Part shown: positions 1 to 12,307 of the stretch, in pieces
How the letters are laid out: the number at the start of each line of letters is the position of its first letter
Numbering within the stretch: position 1 is the first letter of the stretch
Origin: Pycnopodia helianthoides
Lineage: Eukaryota; Echinodermata; Asteroidea; Forcipulatida; Asteriidae
DNA: 64,000 nt
Direction of reading: 5' to 3'
NCBI GenBank assembly: GCA_032158295.1
Contig: CM063260.1
Location: 196,001-260,000 of the forward strand
Position numbers and translations under genes: made by a program
Notes under the pieces: model-generated
What the model saw: the letters and a program-made list of their open reading frames with translations, nothing else
What the model was told of the DNA's origin: nothing
Database searches by the model: none

Positions 1-155
1 TTACACAACACACATCTTTACATCCCATCCGAAGAATTGAGCAATAATGGTTAAGTGTGTTGCTATGGGACACAAGTGTCAAGACCACACTCTACTGATC
101 AGAAACACCTGAGCTTGAGTCCGGAGCACTTGACCGCTCGGCCACGACACCCCAC
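1..155 (-). repeat. tRNA-Leu-like SINE copy (cut by the window edge)
   Basis: On the minus strand it starts GTCGTGGCCGAGCGGT, a class-II tRNA A box, with a CTCAAGC anticodon-loop equivalent (CAA, Leu). It then runs into a conserved tail containing CAATAATGG and CATCCCATCCG-type sequence. The B-box region is damaged by a small deletion. Other copies are at 63230-63427 and 63908-64000, with fragments at 21685, 24185 and 40154. Confidence 0.7.
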
Positions 156-294
156 CATGCATTTGGCTCAAACTGTTGAAACTTCTTTAATAGGCAGGGG
201 TGGTTTCAGGAGTGCGTTACTGTGCTGTTTACATAACCAAACTCTCGCTAAAGTTGTGACAATATGTAAAGTCAATAATGTAATGAAGCTTTAC

Positions 295-3200
295 CCCAAA
301 TGCAGCTGTGCAATGCAGATGCTCAGGGGTGTACTTGAGTAATCTGGTCCTCATGTTATGGTCTTGCATACAATACAGAGGGATGGTCTGGAAACGGCGC
401 CATCCCACGGAGAAGATGAGAGGATCTCTTGTCTTGAGGATCCGGCTGTGCCATCTGTGCTTCTTGAGTCTCATCTAGGGACAGAGAACAAGGAAGATTA
501 TCAACAATGATGATTTATTATTGCATCGGGGATAAAGTATTTGATATTTGTTTGAACCATTTGGTGTTCGATATGGGGCATGGTGGTACCCCTCCCCCCC
601 CCCTCTATTGTGTCTTCATTGTGTTCTGAGAATCTTGGGATTTAGGGGGCTTAGACAGAAAATATTGCTTAATGATTTTATTCGCTTGGCAAAAAATAGC
701 AGGGGAACCTGTTACACTCAATGTACGGTACATGGTATTTTTTTGGCTGGTAACCCAATTCTGCTCAGCAAAATGCTTTTGTGCTTAGCATAGAAATACA
801 TCCTGGAGATCGCTGTGCGTGTAGTCATTCCTGTGTTTCTGCACTGCCATATTTAAGCTGAACGGCAATCACCAGCTTTCTCGTTGGTTAATACAGACGT
901 GTCACATGGTATTGAATACTCTTTGTTAAAAGCTGACGTACAGAGCGTGCACAGCAGACACAGACGACAATGAGCTCAGTCCCTGTGTTCTATTTCTACG
1001 AAGCTCAGCAAGTTTTTGCACTCAACGACTTTAAAAAAGGCCCTGCAATCCTCATATTTCTTCTGCCTCTTACCTGTGCGTAGCCGATATTGTCTTCACT
1101 GCTCAAAAGTCCACCAAGTATAATAGGATATGTGGGATTAAAATTGTTGACAAATTCACAGGGTACGCCGGTCACCTACAACATGAATAAGACATTTGTA
1201 AAACACTAGCTAACTCATGTCAACTTCAAATACAAACAAAATGATAGCAATTTGAAAATATTATGGTATTATTGGTAAATGCTGGTTTTCAAAAATTCAG
1301 TGAGCTCAGGGGAATCTGCTGTTTGGGTAGCCCAGCTGTAAACAAGCAAGTGTTTTGTAAAAGATAATCCATGGTCTCAGAGTGTGCAGTTTGCCGACGT
1401 TTATTTAAAAGGAAGATTTCCTTTTTTTAAATACCAGGGGTGAAAGACATTGCTGACTAAAAGGTCTAAAACGAGGCTCCAAATATTAGGAGGCATGTTG
1501 AAACAACGGTGCACTGTATTTCCACCTTTTGGTAATCCCTGGAGTTATAGATTTGAAGGAGCTTCTGGGATCATATCCTCAGCACTAGAGAACTAGATCA
1601 AAGAGCATGATTTCTTTACATCTGAACAAAATAACAGCTACTTCTTTTACCCAAAGGCAGACCCAAAGAAAAGGTCTGAATTCAGGTAAAAGTCTAAACT
1701 TTCTCTCTCTTGAAATACTGACCTCCACTCTGACGTACAGTCCAGGCCTGAAACCTTCATACTGTGTTCTCAACTCCTCATCGAGATCTTCAAACTCTGC
1801 ACGATTCAGCTGCCGACAAGAAGAGAATAAATTTAGCATTTAATATCATTTGAAGTTGAATGAAAACAAATTGACTAGAGAGGGACTTGAACCTGCGACC
1901 TCCGGATTAACATGCCGACGCTCAACCAACTGAGCCATCTAGTCCTGTATGTTGGTGGTCTCATAATTCAAACATAGCTCTGCATACCTGGAGCAAAAAT
2001 AAAGAGAGATATGAGACGCCTGTAGGGTTTACTAAAGCCCTATATAGAAACTGCAAATTACTATAAATTTTCTACCTGTGCTTGTTCGGCCATCTGTGAC
2101 TTCAGATCGTCAAAGTAATCTCCGTCTCCTTTCCCATCGTAATCCAAGTCAAACGCTTGCTTCAGTTTCCTCTTCTGCTCAAGACGTTTCTGTTTGTCAC
2201 TCTTCTCCTTCTCCTCCTTGAGGTGAGGCTGATTCCCATCTTGGTCATCTTCGTCATCGTTGTCATTGTCATCGTCATCATTGCTATGCTCCGAGTCATC
2301 TCCTGTTGTGGGTTTGTCACCAGTGTGGACTTCCCCCGTCTCCAGGTCCTCAAAGTCACCGTATATCTCATCTAATACAGAAGGCATTACATGAAACTCC
2401 AATTAGCCAAAAACTCTGAATTCTACTCACCGATTTCATTGTGACTCTTTTCAACCGTTATCAGTAAAGAAATTATAAGATAAACACTGCACCTTGGCAC
2501 CTTCACTTTCTCTAGGTTAGTGACCATGAGCTGGGTTGAAGCCCTATCAATTACATTGGTAATCTGTAAAGAGATCTATAGTGGCTGGGACTGGCTGAGA
2601 CCGACTGGGACCAGCTGGGACCGGCTGGGACCAGCTGGGACCGGCTGGGACCAGCTGGGACCGGCTGGGACCAGCTGGGACCGGCTGGGACAGGCTGGGA
2701 CCAGCTTCTGGTGGCAAATAAAGGAAACGCTGAAGAACACAGATGAAGTCCGACTGTTTCTTATTCAATTTCTTGAGACATATTTGGTCAATTTTTATGG
2801 TTTGAAGTTGCTTGCATAATAACTTCACAAACACTTTTCCCAATACTTAAAACAGTATAAACCAGACCCTGGCAGAATTTTGTAGATATTTTTTTTGTCA
2901 GCAAACTTGCAGGCAGTGGTGCAGTGAACTCACACCTCATTAACTCATGATCAGATAAGGGAGATCATGTTGAAAACTGCTCCATCCCAAACCAGTGAGT
3001 ACTGATCCAAGTTTGTCATGGACCAAACTCGGGTCCACTCCTAATGGGTGATTCACGCAATGCAGAGAGTACATAAGTTGAAAGTCTGCAACCTTGATGA
3101 AAATGTACAAAAGTATGATGCCCCATGCCAAAGTCAAAAAGTTCTAAAATAACAAGAGTTTTCTCTTACCATCCTGTTCCAGTAGCATCTTAGCGTCATC

Positions 3201-6200
3201 TTTGCGCTCCCAATTGCCAGTCACAAAGCAGTCACTAATAAGTTGTTTGACCTGATGAAGATACCAAATAGGAATAGAAATATTCATTAATAAATTCATC
3301 AACAATCTGCATATGAAATTCTATGAACTATTTTTTCCTAATGCTAGCATGTTATAACATTCCACAAAAGACACAAGATGTTTTGAAACTAAATTTAAAA
3401 AGTAACTCCAGAGCTGTGTCATCAGACTCTAAGAAGAGTACAGAACTTCAAGAAGATGTAAAATAAAAAGTTGTTAATTGGTGCAAACAGCACGTTTTCC
3501 TTTTGACTGTCATGACAGCTACCTTGCAGATGAGTAGTGTAATTTGACATCATTAAGCTTGCAGGGTTTTAATATGAAGAGGGAGCTGATTCCCAAAATG
3601 TGGTGCTGCAACGGAGAATTAACCTCCTACCCCTCAACCCTCCCCCATCCCCCAAATCAAAAAGGTAAGAAAGGAAGAAGTGCCTCAAGGTTCAAACCTC
3701 GTCTAAGGTCCAGTCTCGGACTTGTTCCACTGGGAAGCTGGTACAATCTCTGCTGTTCATCTCTCGTCTCCTCCTGCTCTTTGATTCCTTCTCAGGTTTG
3801 GAGACCTTGAAGAGACCTCCTACATCTTCATCTTCATCCTCTTCCTCCTGAGCGTCGTATTGGCTTTCTCCTTCAGGAGGAAAAAAATAAGTAAAGTTAT
3901 TGCTATCGAGTGAGGGTGTTGGTGCAGGCATGATCATGGGTGTGGGTGTTTTTTGCAGGTGTGTTGTGGGTGTTGGTGCATGTGTGATTGTGGGTTTTGC
4001 GTGTACGCGTGGGTGTGACCGGGTGTTGGTGTTGGCGTGGGTGTGTTGTAGGTGTGGGTGCAGGTGTGATTGTGAGTGTGGGTTTTGGCGTGGGTGTGTT
4101 ATAGGTGTGGGTGCGGGTGTGATTGTGGGTGTGGGTGTGGGTGTGGGTGTGTTGTAGGTGTGGGTGCGGGTGTGATTGTGGGTGTGGGTGTTGGCGTGGG
4201 TGTGTTATAGGTGTGGGTGCGGGTGTGATTGTGGGTGTGATTGTGGGTGTGGGTGTGTTGGAGGTGTGGGGGCGTTGTACAGTACATGTAGGTGTGGGTG
4301 CGGGTGTGATCGTGGGTGTGGGTGTTGGAGGGTGTGGGTGTTGGCGGGTGTGTGGATGTGGGGTGCCAGCATCCAGTGCCTATCCTGGTGCTCGTGCCCA
4401 GTGCCCAGTGCCCAGTGCCCAGTGCTCGTGCCCAGTGCCCAGTGCCCAGTGCCCATTGCCCAGTGCCCAGTGCCCAGTGCCCAGTGCCCAGTGCCCAGTG
4501 CCCAGTGCCCTGTGCCCAGTGCCCAGTGCCCAGTGCCCAGTGCCCAGTGACCAGTGCCCAGTGCCCAGTGCCCAGTGCCCAGTGCCCAGTGCCCAGTGCC
4601 CAGTACCCAGTGCTAGTGATTGAGAGAATTACATGAACCAGAGACAAAGTGATCAAAGGTTGCCAAACCTACCGCTGCCATAGACGAGTTTCCGAAGATT
4701 CGGTGTGCTGTTCTGCTGCTTCAGAAAGGACAGGGATGCCTTCTGCATCAGGTTGTCCTTCCACTTTAAATGACCTAGACCATACCAATAAAACAGTCAT
4801 GATATTTGGCCCATGATGGAAAAAAGTAGGAAAATTTTATTAAGTAGAAGGGCTGACCTACGTATGGTACATGTGTAGGCTTTCATATACTTTTTATGCT
4901 ATTAAGTAACAATTTTATAAATTTTTGTGAGGCTAAAAGAATCAGAAATCAGATTAAATTAGGAAGGACACATGCTTGATAAATGGTCAATTTACATCAC
5001 TTTAATACCTGAACCGAAGGCTGAGTCGTCACCAAAGTTGTCAACATCTTCATCGTCATCTGAGACGGCCTCCTCCTCATTCTCTTCATCTTCATCTTCA
5101 TCTTCATCTTTATCTTCATCCTGTACATCTCCCATGTCACTATCGTCTTCATCTTCTTCTTGCTCACTGAACTCTCCTCCAAAATCATCTTCCTTCAGCT
5201 TTTTCTGATCGGATGTTGCAGCATCTTTGATTCCAAGGAGGTTCTCATTCTGTTTCTTTCTAGTTCTCTCTCCTTTCTTGCTAGATTCAATACCATTTTT
5301 AACATTGCTCCTGCTGCTAGTTCTAAAAGTCACTTCAGGGTCGGATTCTAAATCTCCATCATTCTCTGTTTCATCCTCATCGTCTTCAATGTCATCGACG
5401 TCTTCATCCTCCATGGATTCGTCACTATCCTCATCCTCCTCATCTGAACCTTCACTTTCATCTTCACTTATGCTCTGTCCCTTCATTTTTGGTGTCTTCT
5501 CCTTGTTCGTCATCTTCTTTTGAGATGAGGTGCTTTTGTTAGTTTTGCTGATGGATGAAGATTTCTTCTTCGGTGACAGTTGAGGAAATTCTAACTCGTC
5601 GTCACTGTCAGCGAAGGCAACATCATCCAAGTCCTACAAGGATACAAATAAATAGATTTAAAAGTATAATACAGGATTGGTAGAGTTGACAAAATAGTCC
5701 CAGGTAGTGTTCATGCTTTGTGTGATCAACCATAAAACTGCTCACAAAAAGTTAGGAAACTTTTTTTAATCAAGTATATTTGTTTATTATTTATGACTCT
5801 ATTTGTAAATGTTATATATCAATGCAAAGCTGAAGTGTTCCTCTTTAATATGATACCACATTTGCAATAATAACATGTTGCTGAACAAACAAAATCAGGT
5901 GTTGCTTTTGTTAAGGTTTTCAAATACAGTTTTCTCAAATGACTTCCTTTCAAAGGGAAATATTTCACAGAAATCCTGTACAATACCTGTAATAGCAAAA
6001 CAAATTTCAATTTTAAATTTAGGTTTACATCTGAATTCTAGTAGGACCTGGAAGAAAGCAGGTTAACTAGACAATTTGTCAGTATGCATACTAGTAAAAA
6101 CTAAAATCAAAGAAAATGGCATCTACAGTTAAAAGCTTTTTTAAATACCACTGTCCTTCGAAACTTCAGAGTGTATTCAACTGTTTTTCTCATTGTGGAC

Positions 6201-9200
6201 ACTCGATGCATTGAACTTGATAAAGATGCTGTTTTTGAATCTTTTTACGTACTATATCAACAAGCAATAAACCTCCTTTGTAAAAAGTAGACATACTTGT
6301 TTGATTTTTTTCCTGAGTGGTGCCTGGTCATTCATCTTAGATTTGACTGACTGTCTGACTTCTTCTTCTTCTTCTTCATCTTCGTCGTCGTCGTCGTCGT
6401 CGTCTTCTTCCTCCAAATCATCCTCATCCTGTAAAATGAATTTGGCCGCACAATGGTTGCCAAAACGATTTAGAGGGTTCTCGCAAGAATTTTCAAAACT
6501 GTGGGACATTTTTTTTTCAAGTTTGCCATAAGCACACTGAACGGAAACGAGGTCCTCAAAGTGTTTTTTACTTGGTGTTTATCTTTGGTTTTAAAAGCCC
6601 TACTGTGCAATCATGGGCACTCTAAATAGTTTTATCTTTATGATTTTTAAAAATTTGACCTGAGGACAAAATTATAATATAGGCCTGGTGACCAGTCTTG
6701 GTTCTTCATCATTTTCTTCCATTCTGTGCGTTGTAAAATGTGTTATGCACCTTTGATCATTTTCTATGTAAGGATGCAATATAAATCTTAAACTACTTTT
6801 ATTATTAATATTTTTTTTTTTTTTTGTGGCAGTTTATTCATATAAATTTTAGGATTCCTTTTCAATAAAACTCATTAAAACACTTACTTTTGTTTAAACG
6901 ACAATTTTTTTTAACTAATCAAAATGTGAAATGTACCTCTTCATCGCTTTCTTCTTCTCCATCCATCCCAAACACAGCCCGCCTCCTGATGCGGCCATCT
7001 GCATCTTCCACAGCTTCCTCCGTTGGCATGGAACCAAGTCGGACATTACTGGCCACCTCCTCTGACGTCATGGGTGTGGAATTGTGGAATAGGGAGAGCT
7101 TACTGGCGGCCATCTTGGTATCCAAGGTATGCTGGGTGGTGATGAGACTAGAGACAAGCTCATTGGCTGGTTGTTCCTCTTCCTGGTGACATGAACATTC
7201 AACAGGATAACCAAATTATTTTACTGTGAATTGAGTTTTGGTTTTTAATTCTTCACATATCTAACTAACAACTAAATAAATAAGTAAGTGATGCCTGAAG
7301 CTTTGCATGGTGTGGATCATAAGAAAAACTATAGTAGTAAACTTGCGGGTACAACCATGTATAAAACTCTTTGCATGGTGTGGACCATAGTGTAGTAAAC
7401 TTGCGGGTACAACCATGTATAAAACTCTTTGCATGGTGTGGACCATAGTGTAGTAAACTTGCGGGTACTGCCATGTATAAAACTCTTTTGGGAGGAGTGT
7501 CGGCTCTGAAAAGAGCTGTTGTAGTCTCAACATTTCAAACAGTATACTCTGCCCATCTTCAGGAGAATGCTAGAATGCTGATGATAATGAGGTTTAAAGT
7601 AGGGCAGAACTGTAAAATAAGTCGCGTTGCTTTGACCTTACTGAATACAGTGGGGGTTCTGTGCTGGGCGCTCTAGCCCTTCTTGAAATAGTGGAAAATA
7701 TTGGTAGTCAACAAGATGGCAAACTAGATTCCATCCACCCTTCCAAAGTAAACACCCCTGCTACACCCCTGCAGCCAATTTCACGAAACTTTACACAATT
7801 GCATAAGTCCACTTGTGCAAGACTTCTTGTGATAGTGGTGCACAACTTACGCAATAAATGTTGCGCGAGTGGATTTGCGTAAAGCTTTGTGAAATCGGCA
7901 GCTGGACAAGGCTCTTTATAAGAGGTAAAATTCACCAAAGCAACATTATACCTGTGTGGTTTCACTGTGTGGTTGATTGTTCCCTAGATCAATGTACACA
8001 ACGTCTTTATCATAGATGATTCCACCAACTCCAGACAATGGTGCGTAAATGAGACGTTCCTTCTCATTAAGAGCCCTCTTCTTCTCCTTGTTGGGGAGAG
8101 GGCAAGGATCAGGGAGGAAGGAGATGTCTTGGGTTGGAAAGTCACCACAGCCTGAAAAGTAGAAATAATTTTATTTGGATGTTGACGGCCACTGTAATTA
8201 TTGGTCTAACCCACTAGAGTATGTCAGCCACAGACCCTCCCAAATCCTAAAATTTTACTTTATGGTAAAAACTCAACACTTAGTTCAGACCAGGGTTTCA
8301 AAAACATTTCCGGTACCACCCTAGGTGTTAACTTTTTTGAACAACCGGCCCAAAATTTGCTTTTAAAATTTGCATTTCGGTGACAAAAACCACTCTAAGA
8401 CCACACCTTCAAAGACAGCCTCCCAAGCTATTTAGGCAACTCACCTGGGATATGAATATTACAGCCTCTCTTCATAGGAGTCCCTCGCATGTAACCGTAC
8501 AAACTCACAGTACGGTCACATTTTGAATTCTGTCTACATAGCTCTGGATCTGTCAGATCTTCCATTCTAAACCAAATGAGTCAAGAAATAAAAGCAACAT
8601 ATAAAAAATAGTAAAGACAACTTTCAAGAATAATATCCCCTCCCCACGCCGATAACACCAAAGGGAGAGATAGAAAGTTAGCAACTATTGTATATTATTA
8701 TTAGTCATAGTTATCACTCAAGCCCAAGTGAAAAATGGAAAAATATAGCACGTCTGCATCCTATATCCAACACGGTCGAAGATTGAGTTGGAATTTTTAT
8801 GCAGATGTGCTATTTCTTTTGGATTCCACAAGCACGTATGTGAAAACGAATTTATCTTCATGCAAACTTGATGCACAGCTTCATCTAACACGCAGTGTTA
8901 GAACAGCTGTACGCTTTCAATAGCTTAAATTAGCAGTCTCCTTGTTTTGCTGAAATTTTCAGTAACAATGTTTTATGTTGGGATCACACACGGTGACTGC
9001 ATCCTAGCCGTAACCAATTCTGCCATTTGGACAAAGTATAAGAATGTGACTTCAGATGGTTTTGGATGTGGGTACTGGCTTTGACCAGTGGCAGCTATGG
9101 CTTTGGCTGTTGCTATGGGCAGCCTATGCTTCAACACATGTTAACGTAGTTATCCCGCCACCGCCGCTAATTAGAAATCTGCCTGAAGGTACAAGAAGCT

Positions 9201-12200
9201 TAGCAATAGTGCTGCTGTTTCAAATACAGCCTGAAAGAAATTACAATAAGACAGGGGAACCAGACCTGTCTGCAAGGACGTATGGATGAGTTGTACGCCA
9301 GACTAACGGACGGAACTTCATCACTGATATGAACCGACCCAGGTTGAGAATCTCTCTGTTCTGGTAGTCACCATAAACCATACCGGAGAGGTAGAACAGT
9401 TTGGCTCCCTGAAACACAACAGCGACAATAAAGTGATTGAGTTTAAATGTGAGGCGACAGAATAAGAAATCTAGAAAATGCTCAAGTGATAGATGATCCC
9501 TCCATGTAGCCTTTCATAGCTGAGGTGAAAACTTGTGAACACTTGAAGTGCCATTTTGTTTACCACAGTGAGGGTTCTACATTAATTCTTGTAAAACAAG
9601 CAAGGGTGCTATAACCCTGACTACGTTGAACATTGTATTATAAGAGCGTTGAAGACTTCTTTTAACCCCCTTACTGTATGACTTTTCAACATTTAAAACT
9701 ATTGTCCCTAAGGGCCCTGTACACAAACAAATGGCCCTGTATACAAACAGTAAAATAGTAAACTACAGAGCAATTGAGAAAAGCGATTATTAACAACGGA
9801 AGTAAATAAATTGCCCAGTGACAAGGGGTATCAGTGTTGGGTAATATCAGGGTAATACCTCATTGAGTAATATCTTGAACAGAAACAAATTAGCAAGTAA
9901 TAAACCACAAAGGAAACTGACTGGGTAAATTTTAAATAATTCAAGCCCTCCACTTTACCTGGTAAATTTCAGTCCAGAACCTGTTCTTGAGCCGTTTCTT
10001 GGTCTTCTGCAGGGCCTTGTTATTCTTCATCAGATCCAGATGGGTTAAGACACCCATGATGCGGGGGAACCCGTGCACTTGAACAATGTTCAAGAACTCA
10101 AAGGTCTCCATCTCAAAACCGAAGCTTGCATCGACAAGGAGCAGCACCTGTACAAAGAAAAAACCGATGGCATGGATAATTTTATCTGAGAATGTTTGCA
10201 GAAGTAACCAAAACCAAAGCTTGCATCGACTGGGAGCAGCACCTGTACAAAGAAAAAACAGATGGCATGGATAATTTTATCTGAGAATGTTTGCAGAAGT
10301 AACCAAAACCAAAGCTTGCATTGACTGGGAGCAGCATGTGTATGAAGGCCAAGCGGTCTAATACATCAGACTTAAGTTCTGATGATTGAATCATCGGAGT
10401 CCCACTCATGACACTTGAGTCCTTGAGCAAGGCAGCAAGGTACTTCACCATAATTGCTTCTCTTAACCCAGGTGTATAAATGGGAACCTGAGAAGGCGAG
10501 AGAGTACTGAGAGCAGCTTGGGAATGTATGCTCTCCAGGGAGTTGAGAAAGTTAGCGAATGGTCTAAAAGTATGCCTGATGAACAGGGATAATAATGTTG
10601 TAAAGTGCCTTGATCTAGCTACTAGGATATGTGCGCTATATAAAAACAAAATCAAACCCATTGCGTGCATAATTTAATCTGAGAATGTCTGGAGACGTTG
10701 TGTTGTGCAAGTGGTCAATAGGCTACATATCTATATCAATGACCTGAGGTCAAGCATGCCGATTACTCACCAGGTCAGCGACCTTTGCCAGGTCAATCAT
10801 GCAGTTGATGTCATTGTTGCACTCAATGAAGGTCAACCTCCTCTTCTTTCCTGAACCAAGACAAATAAATCAGATTAATAACCAATCTGTTAAGCAGAAA
10901 AATTTATATGCTAAGCAGAAACTTAGTTGGATATCAGTTGCAACAACCTAAACTTTGTGACATTTTGGCAACTTTCTTTTTTTGGGGGGGGGGCAACTAT
11001 GAAGTTGCAAGTCTGATTTTATAGTCCTTAAAACCTGCAGCTGGATGCCTGGAAATATCAATTGAAATTTCCTGAGCTGGGAGAGCAGTGATCTAAACAA
11101 TCTCAGACATCATTTTCCTTGTGGCATCAAAGACATCCACTCAGGAAACCAATGCTGCCCTGACCTGAAAGTCTACCCTTGACCTAAAGCCTGAGCACGC
11201 CATACGCAAGAAGAAGAGAACACCTGCTTCATTTGAGACATTGCTTTGCTCTTATTGAATAGTCACTTAATATTTTGTTACCCCCAAAAATAGGGTAAGT
11301 GGGTGAGTCATAACAACAAAATTCAAAATTCAAAAGTCAAAATTTTTGTTACTATTTTGGGGTTGAACAAAGAAGAACTGACTGGAGTGAGACTTGGACC
11401 TGCGACCTCCGGATTAACTTGCCGCCGCTCTCTAGCCCCGATGTTGGCGGTCTCCCTGTTTTGTCAATATCAGAGAGATCACCTTAAGGGGATGCAACTT
11501 TTTGTTTCAAATATCAAGTATTAAACCACACGGGAAACTGACTAGGTAAATTTGTTTTAATTTAGGGAGGAACAAAGAAAAATTGACAAGCGCAGGACTG
11601 GGACTTTGGTTAATATTCTAAATGGCCTCTTACACTTGCCCATTTCAGTTGGTTCAGATTTAACACCTACAGCTTTATTTGTACGCACCTGACACCACAG
11701 TGATCGGCCCCTGGATAGTTGTTAGCTTGTGTTTGGTGAAATTCCTCACCAGGCAACGGATGAGAGTGCTTTTACCGACCTTCGGGGGACCCACAACGGC
11801 AATGACAATGGGTGGGGGCTCAAGAGGCGTTCGATCAACAACAGGAATATGGTGCTTCTTTGTCTTAATATCTAATGTCCTAAAATGGAAACAAAAAATA
11901 GCAGATATTAAATACTTTGTTCTAAATAAATTTGAATACATGAAGTGGTTAAAAAGCAAGATTTCTTTACAATTACACTTGAAAAAATATTTGTTTAGCC
12001 CTGTCTAAACCTGTGAGGAAATAATCTGACCAAAGCAGAGTTCACAACTGACAAGCAAAATAATGCTGCAAGATGTCTAACTCCTTCATTCGGAAATGAC
12101 TAATCAAATATTTTCAAAGAAGTTTTTGTGTTGATACCTGCGCACACTTCTTGCCCTTTTGTTGAATGAATTGATGGCAAATGCTCTGGGGTTTCTCTCT

Positions 12201-12307
12201 CTAGCCGTCTGCTCTTGTTCATGCGGTGTCTTGTCTTTCTTCTTCTTTGCCTTAGGACCAGACTGAGCCTTCCGATGAATTTTGTGATCGGACTGTTCCG
12301 AATCCAT
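295..12307 (-). CDS. BMS1: BMS1 ribosome biogenesis GTPase, 17 coding exons, 3' part off the left edge
   Basis: Nucleolar GTPase of the U3/SSU processome, needed for 40S subunit assembly; it partners RCL1 (family knowledge). Exons, in gene order: 12307-12138, 11879-11689, 10850-10771, 10147-9959, 9408-9266, 8566-8445, 8151-7952, 7182-6937, 6428-6297, 5633-5009, 4774-4673, 3870-3698, 3251-3170, 2371-2076, 1809-1723, 1175-1074, 474-295. All junctions are GT-AG and in phase, giving 1040 codons. Residues 87-95 form the P-loop GPPKVGKST, preceded by the family signature [33 protein letters not shown] and the [13 protein letters not shown] stretch continue the GTPase domain. Exons 8-10 encode a long acidic and Ser-rich linker, as in other BMS1 proteins. 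Exons 14-17 carry [19 protein letters not shown] and [13 protein letters not shown] of the C-terminal domain. Start: the only Met before the Lys-rich N terminus. The last roughly 200 residues and the stop lie outside. Confidence 0.95.
702..795. repeat. Fold-back family C, partial
   Basis: ACATGGTATTTTTTTGGCTG, TAACCCAATTCTGCTCAGCA and TTTTGTGCTTAGCA match the family interior. In BMS1 intron 16. Confidence 0.55.
1873..1945 (-). repeat. tRNA-Asn-like SINE head / tRNA pseudogene
   Basis: Minus strand: perfect A box TGGCTCAGTTGG, D stem GCTC/GAGC, loop ATGTTAA with anticodon GTT (Asn), and B box GGTTCAAGTCC. The acceptor ends GACTAGA/TCTAGTC pair. The anticodon stem has a mismatch. The same head recurs with flanking sequence at 11359 and 41341, so it is an interspersed element and not a functional tRNA gene. 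In BMS1 intron 14. Confidence 0.75.
2588..2706. repeat. 10/20-bp minisatellite
   Basis: About eleven units alternating CTGGGACCAG and CTGGGACCGG in BMS1 intron 13. The ORFs across it on both strands are repeat artefacts. Confidence 0.9.
3905..4372. repeat. GT-rich imperfect satellite
   Basis: Long purine/GT-rich run built from GGTGTGGGTGT and GTGTGATTGTGGGTGT units in BMS1 intron 11. Confidence 0.9.
4380..4616. repeat. (CCCAGTG)n heptamer satellite
   Basis: About 30 near-identical 7-bp units. With the GT-rich block next to it, it fills most of the 802-bp BMS1 intron 11 (3871-4672). Confidence 0.95.
6362..6412. repeat. Coding trinucleotide run in BMS1 exon 9
   Basis: TCT/TTC and GTC triplets on the plus strand encode Glu and Asp runs (six or seven Asp in a row, then Glu) on the minus strand. 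It is a candidate length-variable acidic tract. Confidence 0.85.
7303..7487. repeat. 58-68 bp tandem repeat, three copies
   Basis: Units start TTGCATGGTGTGGA and contain GTAAACTTGCGGGTAC and CCATGTATAAAACTC, at 7303, 7371 and 7429, in BMS1 intron 7. A diverged single unit is at about 20277-20357, so the family is dispersed. Confidence 0.85.
7773..7899. repeat. Fold-back MITE
   Basis: Ends GCCAATTTCACGAAACTTTA and TAAAGCTTTGTGAAATCGGC are inverted copies. Internal arms carry CAATTGCATAAGTCCACTTG against GCGCGAGTGGATTTGCG. In BMS1 intron 7. Confidence 0.75.
9893..9945. repeat. tRNA-Asn-like SINE family, arm fragment next to a BMS1 exon
   Basis: GCAAGTAATAAACCACAAAG and GACTGGGTAAATTTTAAATA match the 41268 arm. 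It ends about 13 bp from the BMS1 exon 4 donor (9958). Confidence 0.6.
10118..10337 (-). repeat. 95-bp tandem repeat spanning the BMS1 exon 4 splice acceptor (about 2.3 copies)
   Basis: Exon 4 begins at 10147 after a TTTGTACAG acceptor. The same junction recurs 95 bp further into the intron, with a virtual exon start at 10242 that has an intact CTTTGTACAG acceptor. It recurs again at 10337, where the AG is lost. Each copy also carries about 28 bp of exon sequence (GATGCAAGCTT). The duplicated exon part differs at a few sites from the real exon. Confidence 0.85.
11359..11620 (-). repeat. tRNA-Asn-like SINE, rearranged copy
   Basis: Contains the diverged tRNA-like head (CCTGCGACCTCCGGATTAAC) and, from about 11505, the family's AAGTATTAAACCACACGGG arm followed by ACAAAGAAAAATTGACAAG. 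Located in BMS1 intron 2. Confidence 0.6.

Noticed and set aside
1873..1945. Functional tRNA-Asn gene
   Set aside because: Anticodon stem mismatch and recurrence of the same head within dispersed repeats indicate a SINE head.
4099..4656. Long ORFs on both strands across the GT-rich and CCCAGTG arrays
   Set aside because: Open only because the repeat units lack stops; they lie inside BMS1 intron 11 and show no coding pattern.
10182..10670. 162-aa minus-strand ORF with a DASFGFG-like piece as a separate gene
   Set aside because: The piece is the duplicated start of BMS1 exon 4; the rest is intron and repeat sequence.
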